Part shown: positions 25,220 to 34,587 of the stretch, in pieces
How the letters are laid out: each line of letters begins with the position of its first letter
Position numbering within the stretch: the stretch's first letter is position 1
From: Macrococcoides animalis
GTDB taxonomy: Bacteria > Bacillota > Bacilli > Staphylococcales > Staphylococcaceae
NCBI RefSeq assembly: GCF_047425875.1
Contig: NZ_CP179727.1
Coordinates: 992,001-1,056,000, forward strand
DNA length: 64,000 nucleotides
Reading direction: 5' to 3'
The notes under the pieces: generated by a model
The model's input: only the letters and a program-made list of their open reading frames with translations
The model's database searches: none
Told to the model about the DNA's origin: nothing
Program-made: the position numbers and the translations under genes

Positions 25220-26377
25220 TTAATATAAAACATTCGTTTCGATTATTCGATTGATAAATTCATCTAACTGCGCATCATTTACTGCAAGTGAGACACGGAT
25301 ATAATCATCACCTAAACTTCCGAATGGAATACCTGGTGTAGTGAGTATACTTTGTGACTTCAACAAGAAATCAACATAGGCTTCACTTTTAAACTCACTT
25401 GGTACTTTGATCCATAAGAAGATACCCCCTTGCATCGGTTCAAAAGGAATATTTGCATCTCTTAAAGCTGTCGTTACTTTATTACGACGTCCTTTAAATA
25501 AAACATTTTGTTCGTTTAAGAAAGCTTCACCAAGCTCTAATGCTGCTACAGCACCATCTTGAATGGCGCCCCACATCCCGACTTGTGTATGGTCTTGGAA
25601 ATAGTTTAAGTTCTCAATAATTTCTGCATTCCCTACTGCAAATCCTACACGTACACCAGACATATTAAAGCCTTTAGATAAAGAATAGATTTCAATTGCA
25701 ACGTCTTTTGCACCTGGCGACTGCAAAATACTCGGGTTCTTCGCGTCAAACCCAAATGCTGCATACGCAAAGTCATGGACAATCCTCTTATTTGTATCTT
25801 TAAAGCGCTTGATTGTAGTATCGAAGAAATCTTTTGTCGCTACTGCACCCGTTGGATTACTCGGATAATTTAAGTAAATCAGTTTCGTATTTTCAAGTTC
25901 ATTTTCATCCACTTGATCAAAGTCCGGTAAATAATTGTGCTCTGGGTACAACTTTAATTCATAATGTTCGCCACGTGCAAGTTTCACACCTGCTAAATAA
26001 TCTGTGTAACCAGGATTCGGCAATAATACACCCTCCCCCGGTTCAATCACGCATGTCGGTAAATGTACTAATCCACTCTTCGTACCATATAAAATACAAA
26101 TCTCTTTATCTTGATCAAGCTCTACATTATAAACATCTTTGTAAAACTTTTTAATGGCTATTTTGAATGCTTCTTTTCCACGGAAAACACCGTATTTATT
26201 ATTTTGTGGATTTTGAATGCCGTCAGTTAATGCTTGAAGTACTTTGTCTGGTACCGATTTATCAGGAATACCGACTGCCATATTAATCAAAGGTTTGCTT
26301 CCTACTTCAAGCTTTCTTCCCATCGTCTTTCCGAAATAGCTTTCTGGGATTGTTTCTAAAATTTTGGTGTATGCCAT
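25220..26377 (-). CDS. PLP-dependent class I/II aminotransferase in the methionine operon
   Basis: A 385-residue fold-type I aminotransferase; the substrate-binding NYPSNPTGAV and the PLP lysine in SLSKGFNMSGVRVGF are intact. Sequence resembles the broad aspartate/LL-diaminopimelate aminotransferase group. It is the last gene of metN-metI-metQ, 11 bp after metQ, under a SAM riboswitch, so a substrate such as methionine or its 2-keto analogue (as for methionine-salvage transaminases) is likely by context only. Confidence 0.82.
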   Translation of the reverse strand: MAYTKILETIPESYFGKTMGRKLEVGSKPLINMAVGIPDKSVPDKVLQALTDGIQNPQNNKYGVFRGKEAFKIAIKKFYKDVYNVELDQDKEICILYGTKSGLVHLPTCVIEPGEGVLLPNPGYTDYLAGVKLARGEHYELKLYPEHNYLPDFDQVDENELENTKLIYLNYPSNPTGAVATKDFFDTTIKRFKDTNKRIVHDFAYAAFGFDAKNPSILQSPGAKDVAIEIYSLSKGFNMSGVRVGFAVGNAEIIENLNYFQDHTQVGMWGAIQDGAVAALELGEAFLNEQNVLFKGRRNKVTTALRDANIPFEPMQGGIFLWIKVPSEFKSEAYVDFLLKSQSILTTPGIPFGSLGDDYIRVSLAVNDAQLDEFINRIIETNVLY

Positions 26378-26388
26378 GTTACTACCTC

Positions 26389-27231
26389 CTATGGTTTATC
26401 AAATCCAACGAATGATTCATCCATTACTTTGTCAAAGTCTTTTGAAGTAATTACTTTATTTATATCTTTTGTAATCTCACTGTCTTTATTCTTTTTATCC
26501 ACAACAATACGGTTACGATAATGGCCATCCATTTTTTCTAATTGTAAAGCTGAATTCAAATCAAGCTTTGATGCTAGAGCAAAGTTGCCCGGAATCGCTG
26601 ATAAACCAATACTATCTTTACTACGTGGTAATTGTGCCGCTTCAACCGCAACGAATTTTAAGTTCTTCTTATTGTTAATCACATCTCGTTCTGAAATCGT
26701 AAGTTCATTCGTACCTGGTTTAACATCTAATAAATTCGCAAGCTTTAACGTCTTAAATGCACGAGCCGCGTTCACTGGATCATTTGGGATTGCAATTTCA
26801 CCACCATCCGGTACTTCATCAAATGATTTATATTTACCTGAATATATCCCCATCGGTGCTGTTGGTACTTGTCCTGTTGCTGCAAGATTCGTTTTGTTTT
26901 GTGCGTTAAACTGTTCCATAAACTCAATGTGTTGATATAAGTTCGCATCTAAATCTCCTTTTGCAAGTGATTTATTCGGTTGAATGTAATCTGAATACTC
27001 AACAAGTTCTACTTGATAACCTAAATTTTCTAAGCCGGGTTTAATCGCTTTTTTCACCATATCAGCATAAGGACCACTCGTTGCCCCAATGCTTACTTTA
27101 CCTTTATCTTCTGATTGTGCATTTTTCACACCTTGATTAGCTTTTTCGAACGGATTACCTTTATCTAATAAAATGCCTGATAATAATACGACGATGATTG
27201 ATGAGAGAATAAAAATAACAATATTTTTCAT
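26389..27231 (-). CDS. metQ: MetQ/NlpA-type methionine-binding protein, lipobox cysteine missing
   Basis: A 280-residue NlpA-family binding protein for methionine import. The mature part is typical: VSIGATSGPYADMVKKAI, YIQPNKSLAKGDLDANLYQH and IAIPNDPVNAARAFKTL. The signal region VVLLSGILLDKGN keeps the L-S-G of a lipobox, but the position of the lipid-modified Cys is Ile, and no Cys occurs in the whole protein. It would have to be held by its uncleaved N-terminal helix or be released. RBS AAAGGAAG. Confidence 0.88.
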   Translation of the reverse strand: MKNIVIFILSSIIVVLLSGILLDKGNPFEKANQGVKNAQSEDKGKVSIGATSGPYADMVKKAIKPGLENLGYQVELVEYSDYIQPNKSLAKGDLDANLYQHIEFMEQFNAQNKTNLAATGQVPTAPMGIYSGKYKSFDEVPDGGEIAIPNDPVNAARAFKTLKLANLLDVKPGTNELTISERDVINNKKNLKFVAVEAAQLPRSKDSIGLSAIPGNFALASKLDLNSALQLEKMDGHYRNRIVVDKKNKDSEITKDINKVITSKDFDKVMDESFVGFDKP

Positions 27232-27253
27232 AATTTCACTACTTCCTTTTAAT

Positions 27254-27916
27254 TTATCGTTTATCGACGCGCTTACTAATGAAGTCGCCTGATAATTGAA
27301 TCAATTGAACTAATAAGATTAAAATGATGACTGTTACAATCATCGTGACATTGTCATAACGGTAATAACCGTAACGAATCGCTAAGTCACCAATGCCGCC
27401 ACCACCAATGACACCTGCTGTTGCACTATACGCTAAAATACTAATAATTGATAACGTAATCGCTTGGAAGATGCCTGACATACTTTCTGGAATTAAGACA
27501 TCCATTATGATTTGTTTTAATGATGCACCAGTCGCAACACATGCTTCAATCACACCTTTATCAACTTCTTTTAATGACGTTTCGATAAGTCTTGCCAAAA
27601 GTGGCACAGCAGCAAGTGTTAATGCCACACTCGCAACATACGGGCCGTGTGATTGACCTACAATTTTAGCTGCAAACGGCAGTATCGCAACCATTAAAAT
27701 AATAAAAGGGAATGATCGAATAATATTGACGATAAAGCCGACAATTGAATTCAGCAGCCCATTTGGCAACAGTAATTGATTACGCGTTAAGTATAGTAAA
27801 ATACCGAGTGGTAGTCCTATAATGACTGATAACGTAATCGCAATGCTCGACATTAAAATTGTTTCTAAAAATGCTATATATAACTCTGGTAATAACGTTT
27901 GAAATGTATCACTCAT
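27254..27916 (-). CDS. metI: Methionine ABC transporter permease
   Basis: A 220-residue permease with about five helices. The cytoplasmic coupling loop EACVATGASLKQIIMDVLIPES is the EAA motif that meets the ATPase. The ATG at 27916 follows GAGAGGGTGG and begins MSDTFQTLLPELY; a longer reading with MSILRNLP would overlap metN. It starts one base after the metN stop. Confidence 0.93.
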   Translation of the reverse strand: MSDTFQTLLPELYIAFLETILMSSIAITLSVIIGLPLGILLYLTRNQLLLPNGLLNSIVGFIVNIIRSFPFIILMVAILPFAAKIVGQSHGPYVASVALTLAAVPLLARLIETSLKEVDKGVIEACVATGASLKQIIMDVLIPESMSGIFQAITLSIISILAYSATAGVIGGGGIGDLAIRYGYYRYDNVTMIVTVIILILLVQLIQLSGDFISKRVDKR

Positions 27917-27917
27917 A

Positions 27918-28928
27918 TTATGCCACCCTCTCGATACCGGTAGATTTCTTAATATACTCATTAATTACTAAACGTTCTTCAATACTGCCTGTCACTTCGA
28001 ACGTTAAAATTCCAATCGGTTGATTTTGAATATATTCAATACGGCCTTGAATAATTGAAATGTCACAGTTGAACTTTTTATATAAGTTATTGATAAATGC
28101 ACTCTCAGCACTGTCACCAATAAACTTCACAGTAACGATTTCTTTAACACCATTGTTTAAACATTCGTATTTCTCAGGTAACTCTAAATGATATATATCA
28201 TTGACGAAGTGTCGTGTTAAATCACTTTGAGGATTTGAGAATACGGTAAATACGTCAGCGTGTTCAACGATTTCACCACCATCCATTACAGCAACCTCAT
28301 CACATATTTCTTTAATAACATCCATTTCATGAGTAATAACAACAACTGTAATACCCAGGTTATTATTAATGTCTTTAATCAAATTTAAAATACTTTTCGT
28401 CGTTTCTGGATCTAACGCGCTCGTTGCTTCATCACATAATAATATTTCAGGATCATTTGCTAAAGCACGCGCGATACCGACACGTTGTTTTTGTCCTCCT
28501 GACAATTCTTTCGGATAACTATCACGACGGTGAGATAATCCCACTAATTCTAGTAACTCAGTAACACGAGCATCATATTGCTTTTTCGGAAAGTTTGCTG
28601 CTTTCAAACTAAATGCAATATTTTCGGCAACTGTCTTTGATTGAATTAAATTAAACTGTTGAAAGATCATTCCTATATTCAATCGTTCTTTTTGAAGGCG
28701 TTGTTTATTTAACGTCATCATATCTACGTCATTTACTATGACTTGGCCACTCGTTGGTTTTTCAAGTAAATTTATTGTTCTGAGCAAAGTGCTTTTCCCT
28801 GCACCACTATAACCAATTAATCCAAATATCTTTCCCGTTGGAATCGTTAAATATATATCCTTTAACGCTTGTGTTGTCTTACCGTTTCTTCTGTATGTCT
28901 TATTGACATCAATAAACTGAATCGCCAA
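27918..28928 (-). CDS. metN: Methionine ABC transporter ATP-binding protein
   Basis: A 336-residue ATPase. Walker A is GYSGAGKSTLLRTI, the signature is LSGGQKQRVGIA, Walker B is ILLCDEATSALD and the H-loop is VITHEMDVI. The C-terminal ACT-like NIL domain (about residues 255-336) senses methionine in relatives and is present. I chose TTG at 28928, seven bases after GGAGGG; an ATG at 28943 overlaps that Shine-Dalgarno. Confidence 0.93.
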   Translation of the reverse strand: MAIQFIDVNKTYRRNGKTTQALKDIYLTIPTGKIFGLIGYSGAGKSTLLRTINLLEKPTSGQVIVNDVDMMTLNKQRLQKERLNIGMIFQQFNLIQSKTVAENIAFSLKAANFPKKQYDARVTELLELVGLSHRRDSYPKELSGGQKQRVGIARALANDPEILLCDEATSALDPETTKSILNLIKDINNNLGITVVVITHEMDVIKEICDEVAVMDGGEIVEHADVFTVFSNPQSDLTRHFVNDIYHLELPEKYECLNNGVKEIVTVKFIGDSAESAFINNLYKKFNCDISIIQGRIEYIQNQPIGILTFEVTGSIEERLVINEYIKKSTGIERVA

Positions 28929-28957
28929 ACTGATACCCTCCATAAACCCTATCCAAA

Positions 28958-29108
28958 GAAAAAAACGTCATTGCTTAATAGCAATGACGTTATCTATGAG
29001 TCACTTATCTATCAAGCATTAAGCTTGTTGGATTTAGCACAGTACTCTTTCGAGCCCGCTGCTGAGACTTCATAGGGCCAATTCCCTCAGTCTCTCTGGA
29101 TAAGATAT
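28958..29108 (-). promoter_or_regulatory. SAM-I riboswitch (S-box) with terminator
   Basis: On the minus strand the leader shows the S-box core in order: CTTATCCAGAGAGACTGAGG, GGAATTGGCCCTATGAAGTC and TCAGCAGC. The expression platform ends in a strong terminator with arms AACGTCATTGC / GCAATGACGTT (28964-28991) and T7. High SAM should stop transcription of metN-metI-metQ-aminotransferase. Confidence 0.95.
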
Positions 29109-29130
29109 TTAATTTTTTAATATGGTATAT

Positions 29131-29159
29131 ATCATAGTACTCATATTCCGAATTGTCAA
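29131..29159 (-). promoter_or_regulatory. SigA promoter of the methionine operon
   Basis: Minus strand TTGACA (29154-29159), 17-base spacer and TATGAT (29131-29136), just upstream of the S-box leader. Confidence 0.88.
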
Positions 29160-29174
29160 CCAATTCTGTAATAT

Positions 29175-32100
29175 TTATTTATTCACAATTGTTACGCGAT
29201 CAGATGGCTTATTATTTTTAGTAAACTTACTTCGCATTTTCATTAATAATTCATACACGATTGGTACAACTATTAATGTTAATAAGGTAGACGATACTAA
29301 ACCGCCAATTACTGTTACTGCTAGTGCTTTAGAAATTAATACTGAACCGTCTCCACCAAATAATAAAGGCATAAGTGCACCAACTGTTGCAAGTGCAGTC
29401 ATCAATATTGGTCGTACGCGTGTTGTTGCTGCTTCTAAAATCGCATCGCGTGTTGATAATCCTTCCGCTTCTTTATTGATAACTCGGTCGATTAATACGA
29501 TAGCATTCGTAACAACGATTCCTATTAGCATTAACATACCAATCATTGATGGCACTGATAGAGTTTCTTTGAAAGCAAGTAATCCTAAGATTACCCCAAT
29601 AATTGTAAATGGTAACGAGAAGAGAATTGCAAGTGGTGCTAAACCACCTTTAAATGTTAATACTAAGATTAAATAAACGATTCCGACAGCAGCAAGCATT
29701 GCTAACCCTAGTTGAGAGAAACTTTCTCCAATGTCTTCACTTGTACCACCTACGTGTACATCAACATTGTTCGGATGTTTCATGTCGTTTACTTTTTCAG
29801 TTACTTCTTGTGTTGCTTTACCTACGTCTTTACCTTTAATCTTACCTTCAACTGAAGCAGAAATGTTACCATCTTCACGTTTAATGGTATCTGAAGTTTT
29901 AGTTTCTTCGATTTTTACGACATCACTTAACTTCACTGATTTACCTAATGGTGACGTTAATTTCGTATTCTCTAACTTTTCTTTCGTCCAGTTATCTTCT
30001 TTTTTCTTCGTTAAGATAACTTCCGTTGCTTTACCTTTCTCACCAACTTTTGTAACAACTTTATCTTCACTTCGTTGGTTTAAAGTCATCGCAACTTGTC
30101 CTGCGGTTAAACCTAAATCCGATAATTTATTATGATTCACTTTTAAAGTATATGCATCGTAACTATCAGAAAGTGACGTACTTACATTCGTTAAAGATTT
30201 GACGCCTTTTATTTCTTTTTCTAACTTTTCAACCACCGGTCTAATCGCATCTGTAGATGGCCCATTCACGGTAACAGTTACCGCATTTGTTGCTCCGCCT
30301 GTTGCAAAGTCTTGGTTTTTCCAATCACCTTCATGATTTAATTTAGCAATTTTCGCTAACACTTTATCCGCTTCATCTTCCCAGTTTGGTGTATCTTTTT
30401 TGTATTCAACCATCATCGCCATATCATTTGATGCGATTGGGTTAAATGGATTTTCTCCACCCACAGAGAATTGTGTATTCACTACGTTGGAATTTTCAGC
30501 AAGAATCTTTTGAACAGCTTCACCTTTTTTCACAACGTCTGCTTCTTTTTCACCTGGCTTTGGTTTATACGTTAGGGCTAATAACTTATCTTCACCTGTT
30601 GAGATAAATGACGTTCCTAAAAATGGTGTTAAGCATAAACTACCTACAAGGAGTAATATACTTAATGCAGATACAATCGCTTTATGTCTTAATGACCATT
30701 CCAATACTTTACGATAGAATCCTGCAATTTTGCCGACTTTCTCTTCGTCGTCATGATGGCCTTTAATACCATTCTTAAAGAATGAATGTGCAAGCATTGG
30801 TACAATTGTAATTGCGATTAACAGAGATGCAAGTAAAGCAAATACCACTGTCCAAGCGAACGGTCTAAAGATTTCTCCGATTGAACCTGACACTAAAGCA
30901 AGTGGTAAGAATACTGCAATTGTTACCATTGTTGAGCTCATAATTGGTACGAACATTTCTTTAGTCGCGCTACTAATCAGTTCAAATCCTGTTAATTTTT
31001 CGTCTTTCAACGACATACGACGGAATATGTTCTCAATAACAACAATCGAGTCATCGATTACACGTCCAATAGCTACTGTCATCGCACCTAATGTCATGAT
31101 GTTTAAAGAAATATCCATTTGTTTTAAAAGTAGCATCGCCATTAAAATTGACATCGGTATCGAAACGACAGCAATTAAAGTTGAACGAATATTTCTTAAG
31201 AAAATTAAAATCATAATAATCGCAAATACAGCTCCAATTATTGCTTTCTCAGCCATTGTCTTTACTGAGTCTTCTATTGGTTTTGCTTGGTCCATCATTA
31301 AGACAGCACTCATGTCTGGATTATCTTTCTTAAATTGATTCACTTTATCTTTTACTTCATGTGCTAAAGTTACCGTATTGGCATCATCTGACTTTATGAC
31401 CTGAATACTTAACGAATCTTTTCCGTTTGTTTTTGAAATCGATTCACGGCTTTGTACTGTTTTAATTTCAGCCACGTCCGATAATTTAACAGTTGGAATT
31501 TTAGCATTTTTCATCGCTTCCATCATTGCTTTTTGTGCTGCCGGATCTTGTGGCATTTGCGCTGCTTGACCCGCACTTTCCTGTGGTGAACCAGCTTGTG
31601 GTGATTGACCAGGTGCAGCTGCACTACTATCTGTCACAGGAATCTTAAGTGACTTTAATGCGTCTACATTTGTAAATTGACCGTTAACGATAATACTCTT
31701 CAAATCATTACCAAAAGTGTATAATCCAAGTGGCGCATCCATTGTTGCACCTTTAATAAATTGTAATACACTGTCTTCTGTTAATTTCTTCGCTTTTAAT
31801 TTCTTCTCATCAAACTGAAGCTCTACTTGTTCAACTTCTTGACCAGAGAATGTAACGTTCGTAACACCTTCAATTCCTTCAATTTCAGGAACCAAGTCTT
31901 TTTTAATTTTTTCCGTTAAAGTCTTGATATCAGATTTGTCACTAGAAATTGAATAACTAATGATTGGGAATGTGTACATAGACATCTGAGACACTTGCTT
32001 GTCCATTGCACCTTCAGGCATTTCTATTTTATCAATTTGTTTTTCTAATTCATTTTGTGCTTCATCCATATCTGTTCCAAATTTATATTGAACAGTTACT

Positions 32101-32375
32101 GCTGAAGCATTTTCAAGAGATTGACTCGTTACTTTTTCTACACCAGATAAATTCTTTACCTTCTTTTCAAGTGGATCTGTAATCCCATCCAACACATCTT
32201 CAGGTGTTGCTCCTGGATAAGGAGTTGTAATCGAAATAACCGGCGTAGACATGCTCGGTAACATTTCCATCTTCATCTTCATTGCACTATATACACCAGC
32301 AGCTAAGATGATTAATGTCATCAGCCAAATTGCTAATTTATTATGCAAAGAAAAATCAATAATCTTTTTTATCAA
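29175..32375 (-). CDS. RND-superfamily efflux transporter (SA2056-like)
   Basis: A 1066-residue inner-membrane pump with the RND layout: helix 1, a large external loop, helices 2-6, a repeat of the same. The proton-relay pair lies in AIGRVIDDSIVVIENIFRR (helix 4). An Ala/Pro/Gln/Ser-rich low-complexity insert (around residues 250-285) interrupts the first loop. It resembles the staphylococcal AcrB-type protein found near femX. No membrane-fusion protein gene is adjacent. The start is TTG at 32375, seven bases after GGAGG. Substrate unknown. Confidence 0.88.
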   Translation of the reverse strand: MIKKIIDFSLHNKLAIWLMTLIILAAGVYSAMKMKMEMLPSMSTPVISITTPYPGATPEDVLDGITDPLEKKVKNLSGVEKVTSQSLENASAVTVQYKFGTDMDEAQNELEKQIDKIEMPEGAMDKQVSQMSMYTFPIISYSISSDKSDIKTLTEKIKKDLVPEIEGIEGVTNVTFSGQEVEQVELQFDEKKLKAKKLTEDSVLQFIKGATMDAPLGLYTFGNDLKSIIVNGQFTNVDALKSLKIPVTDSSAAAPGQSPQAGSPQESAGQAAQMPQDPAAQKAMMEAMKNAKIPTVKLSDVAEIKTVQSRESISKTNGKDSLSIQVIKSDDANTVTLAHEVKDKVNQFKKDNPDMSAVLMMDQAKPIEDSVKTMAEKAIIGAVFAIIMILIFLRNIRSTLIAVVSIPMSILMAMLLLKQMDISLNIMTLGAMTVAIGRVIDDSIVVIENIFRRMSLKDEKLTGFELISSATKEMFVPIMSSTMVTIAVFLPLALVSGSIGEIFRPFAWTVVFALLASLLIAITIVPMLAHSFFKNGIKGHHDDEEKVGKIAGFYRKVLEWSLRHKAIVSALSILLLVGSLCLTPFLGTSFISTGEDKLLALTYKPKPGEKEADVVKKGEAVQKILAENSNVVNTQFSVGGENPFNPIASNDMAMMVEYKKDTPNWEDEADKVLAKIAKLNHEGDWKNQDFATGGATNAVTVTVNGPSTDAIRPVVEKLEKEIKGVKSLTNVSTSLSDSYDAYTLKVNHNKLSDLGLTAGQVAMTLNQRSEDKVVTKVGEKGKATEVILTKKKEDNWTKEKLENTKLTSPLGKSVKLSDVVKIEETKTSDTIKREDGNISASVEGKIKGKDVGKATQEVTEKVNDMKHPNNVDVHVGGTSEDIGESFSQLGLAMLAAVGIVYLILVLTFKGGLAPLAILFSLPFTIIGVILGLLAFKETLSVPSMIGMLMLIGIVVTNAIVLIDRVINKEAEGLSTRDAILEAATTRVRPILMTALATVGALMPLLFGGDGSVLISKALAVTVIGGLVSSTLLTLIVVPIVYELLMKMRSKFTKNNKPSDRVTIVNK

Positions 32376-32480
32376 GACTTTTCCTCCGTTCAATTATTAC
32401 TTCTTAACAATAGGCAATTTTACATTAAATAACGTAATAACGCACCTAAAATACTCCAAATTCATTAAATCTTAATATAT

Positions 32481-33335
32481 TTAATTCTCTTTATACATTT
32501 TATAAATTACTTGCGTTCCAGTTAACTGTTTTATGTCATCAGATAAAGTATCATATAATTCATATGCTAAGCTTAGACCCGGCAATTGAATATTCATCTT
32601 TTCTGCTTCTTCTAACGCAATCTTCATATCTTTTAAGAAATGGTGCGTATAAAAACCTGGTCCAAAATCTTCTTTTAACATACGTGGTGCTAAGTTAGAT
32701 AATGACCAGCTACCCGCAGCTCCTTTAGCAATAGTTTCAAGAACTTTTTCTACATTAAGTCCAGCTGATTTTGCATAGTACAAGCTTTCAGCAACACCAA
32801 GCATATTGGAAGCAATCGCAATTTGATTTGCCATCTTTGTATGTTGTCCGCTTCCAGCTGAACCAAAGTACGCAACAGATGATCCTATTCGTTCAAATAA
32901 TGGTTTCACTTTTTTGAAAGTAGATTCGTTGCCGCCAACCATTATGGATAACGTTGCATTTTTTGCTCCAACATCTCCTCCACTGACTGGAGCATCAAGT
33001 ACTTCAATCCCTTTTGCTTGTCCTGCTTCAAATAATCGCTCAGCTAGCTCTGGACTGCTTGTCGTGCAATCTATCAAGATTTGACCTGCTCTTCCATTTG
33101 TAAGTAATCCTTCTTCTCCCAAATATGTAGCTTCAACATCAGTTGGATATCCGACAATTGTAAAAATAATATCTGCTAATTCTGCTACATATTTGGGAGA
33201 ATCACACCAAACTGCTCCATTATCAATTAAACTTTGTGCTTTTTCTTTCGTCCTATTGTACACATAAAGTTCTTCATCTAAATGCATAGCCATACTACTT
33301 CCCATAACGCCTGTACCAATAAATCCAATTTTCAT
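32481..33335 (-). CDS. NAD(P)-dependent beta-hydroxyacid dehydrogenase (YkwC/GarR-like)
   Basis: A 284-residue two-domain dehydrogenase of the 3-hydroxyisobutyrate/tartronate-semialdehyde family. The Rossmann motif GFIGTGVMGSSMA is at the N-terminus, the catalytic loop reads DAPVSGGDVGAKNATL, and the conserved Lys lies in GSGQHTKMANQIAIA. The exact hydroxyacid is not determined. Monocistronic, ATG behind AAGGAGTG. Confidence 0.85.
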   Translation of the reverse strand: MKIGFIGTGVMGSSMAMHLDEELYVYNRTKEKAQSLIDNGAVWCDSPKYVAELADIIFTIVGYPTDVEATYLGEEGLLTNGRAGQILIDCTTSSPELAERLFEAGQAKGIEVLDAPVSGGDVGAKNATLSIMVGGNESTFKKVKPLFERIGSSVAYFGSAGSGQHTKMANQIAIASNMLGVAESLYYAKSAGLNVEKVLETIAKGAAGSWSLSNLAPRMLKEDFGPGFYTHHFLKDMKIALEEAEKMNIQLPGLSLAYELYDTLSDDIKQLTGTQVIYKMYKEN

Positions 33336-33410
33336 ATAAACACTCCTTAATAATTTTATACTTTTATTAATAAATATATATTACAATATAATAAACTGGA
33401 GGTTAAAGTA

Positions 33411-33722
33411 ATGCAAAAAGTAATGATGACTCTACTAATCGTAATGCATATCGTATTCTTCTTTAGTTACTTTATACATAGCGGTATAATCTTTTTAACA
33501 ATCTATTTTTGGCTGCTATTCTGTATCGTTACATTTATGATGGGTGTGCATTTTCATTTTTCAAATGATCCGACCCTATCTAAAAATCTAACATACCGAT
33601 TACTCGCAATATTTTTAACCTCTTTTAGCGTATTTAACTTTATATTTATATTATACGTTACATTCGTTAATCCGTTTCTATATATGAACACAAAACAATC
33701 AATTTTTAGTATATTTAATTAA
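33411..33722 (+). CDS. Small membrane protein, unknown
   Basis: A 103-residue protein with three hydrophobic segments and a His-rich turn (GVHFHFSNDP). No family recognised. The ATG follows CTGGAGG, and the gene ends in a strong terminator. Its divergent neighbour is the hydroxyacid dehydrogenase. Confidence 0.72.
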   Translation: MQKVMMTLLIVMHIVFFFSYFIHSGIIFLTIYFWLLFCIVTFMMGVHFHFSNDPTLSKNLTYRLLAIFLTSFSVFNFIFILYVTFVNPFLYMNTKQSIFSIFN

Positions 33723-33765
33723 AAGGACTGAGACAGAATGATGATTAAACTGTCTCAGTCCTTTT
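33721..33765. terminator. Bidirectional intrinsic terminator
   Basis: Perfect 16-bp arms, AAAAGGACTGAGACAG and complement, around a 13-base loop; overlaps the last codon of the small membrane protein and ends just before the proC stop on the other strand. Confidence 0.93.
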
Positions 33766-33767
33766 AA

Positions 33768-34553
33768 TTATGCTTTATTAAATGCATTGATTGCATCCAT
33801 AGCTTTAGAGATTGAATCTCTAAACCCTTTTTCTTCTAACATCTTCACACCTTGGATTGTAGAACCTCCTGGTGTCGTCACTTGGTCTTTCAATACACCT
33901 GGATGTTCTTTTGTTTGACGTACCATAGTTCCAGCTCCAATAATCATCTCACTGATCATTTGATAAGCAAGGTCACGGTTTAAGCCTTCACTAACCGCAT
34001 TATCTGCCATTGCTTCAACCAACATGTAAATAAATGTTGGACTTGACCCTGTTACGGCAGGCATTAAATGCATTAGCGATTCTTCAATCCAATGCGTATA
34101 ACCTAATCGGCTTAATGTTTCTTCAACTTGCTTTGCTTCTTTTTTCTCAACAAATTCGTTTTTACTCATTGCTAATACACCTGCATTGACGCCGACCGGT
34201 GTATTAGGCATTAAGCGAATAATTTTTGGATGCTCATCAAATTCATCATCAATCTCTTGAATTGATAATCCTCCTACGATTGAAATAAGAATATGATTTT
34301 CACATAAATGTTTTGCAATTTTTGATATTACTTCACGATAATTTTTAGGTGTAATTCCTAAAACAATCGCATCATATCTAGCGAGTTCACTCATCTTAGC
34401 GAGAGGTGTAATATTGTGTTTAACACTAAAATTATGAAGTTTGTCTTTGTTGCGCATCCAAATCCCTAAATCCACTCTCGTTAGTCCACTACGGTTAAAC
34501 CCTCTAACCATTTCTGTCACCATCTTACCGCCACCGATAAATGCAATTCTCAA
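33768..34553 (-). CDS. proC: Pyrroline-5-carboxylate reductase
   Basis: A 261-residue enzyme for the last step of proline synthesis. The N-terminal MRIAFIGGGKM binds NAD(P)H; the C-terminal signature is split across TGSSPTFIYMLVEAMADNAV and HPGVLKDQVTTPGGSTIQGV, as in ProC. A ComER-type late-competence paralogue is possible but less likely. The start is TTG at 34553, behind AGAGGTGA. It follows femX by 34 bp on the same strand. Confidence 0.88.
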   Translation of the reverse strand: MRIAFIGGGKMVTEMVRGFNRSGLTRVDLGIWMRNKDKLHNFSVKHNITPLAKMSELARYDAIVLGITPKNYREVISKIAKHLCENHILISIVGGLSIQEIDDEFDEHPKIIRLMPNTPVGVNAGVLAMSKNEFVEKKEAKQVEETLSRLGYTHWIEESLMHLMPAVTGSSPTFIYMLVEAMADNAVSEGLNRDLAYQMISEMIIGAGTMVRQTKEHPGVLKDQVTTPGGSTIQGVKMLEEKGFRDSISKAMDAINAFNKA

Positions 34554-34587
34554 CAGATGTCACCTCTTATATTTATTGTTTTACCAA

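Noticed and set aside
28958..29108. T-box leader for the methionine operon
   Set aside because: No T-box motif or specifier loop; the order of conserved elements fits the SAM-I riboswitch.
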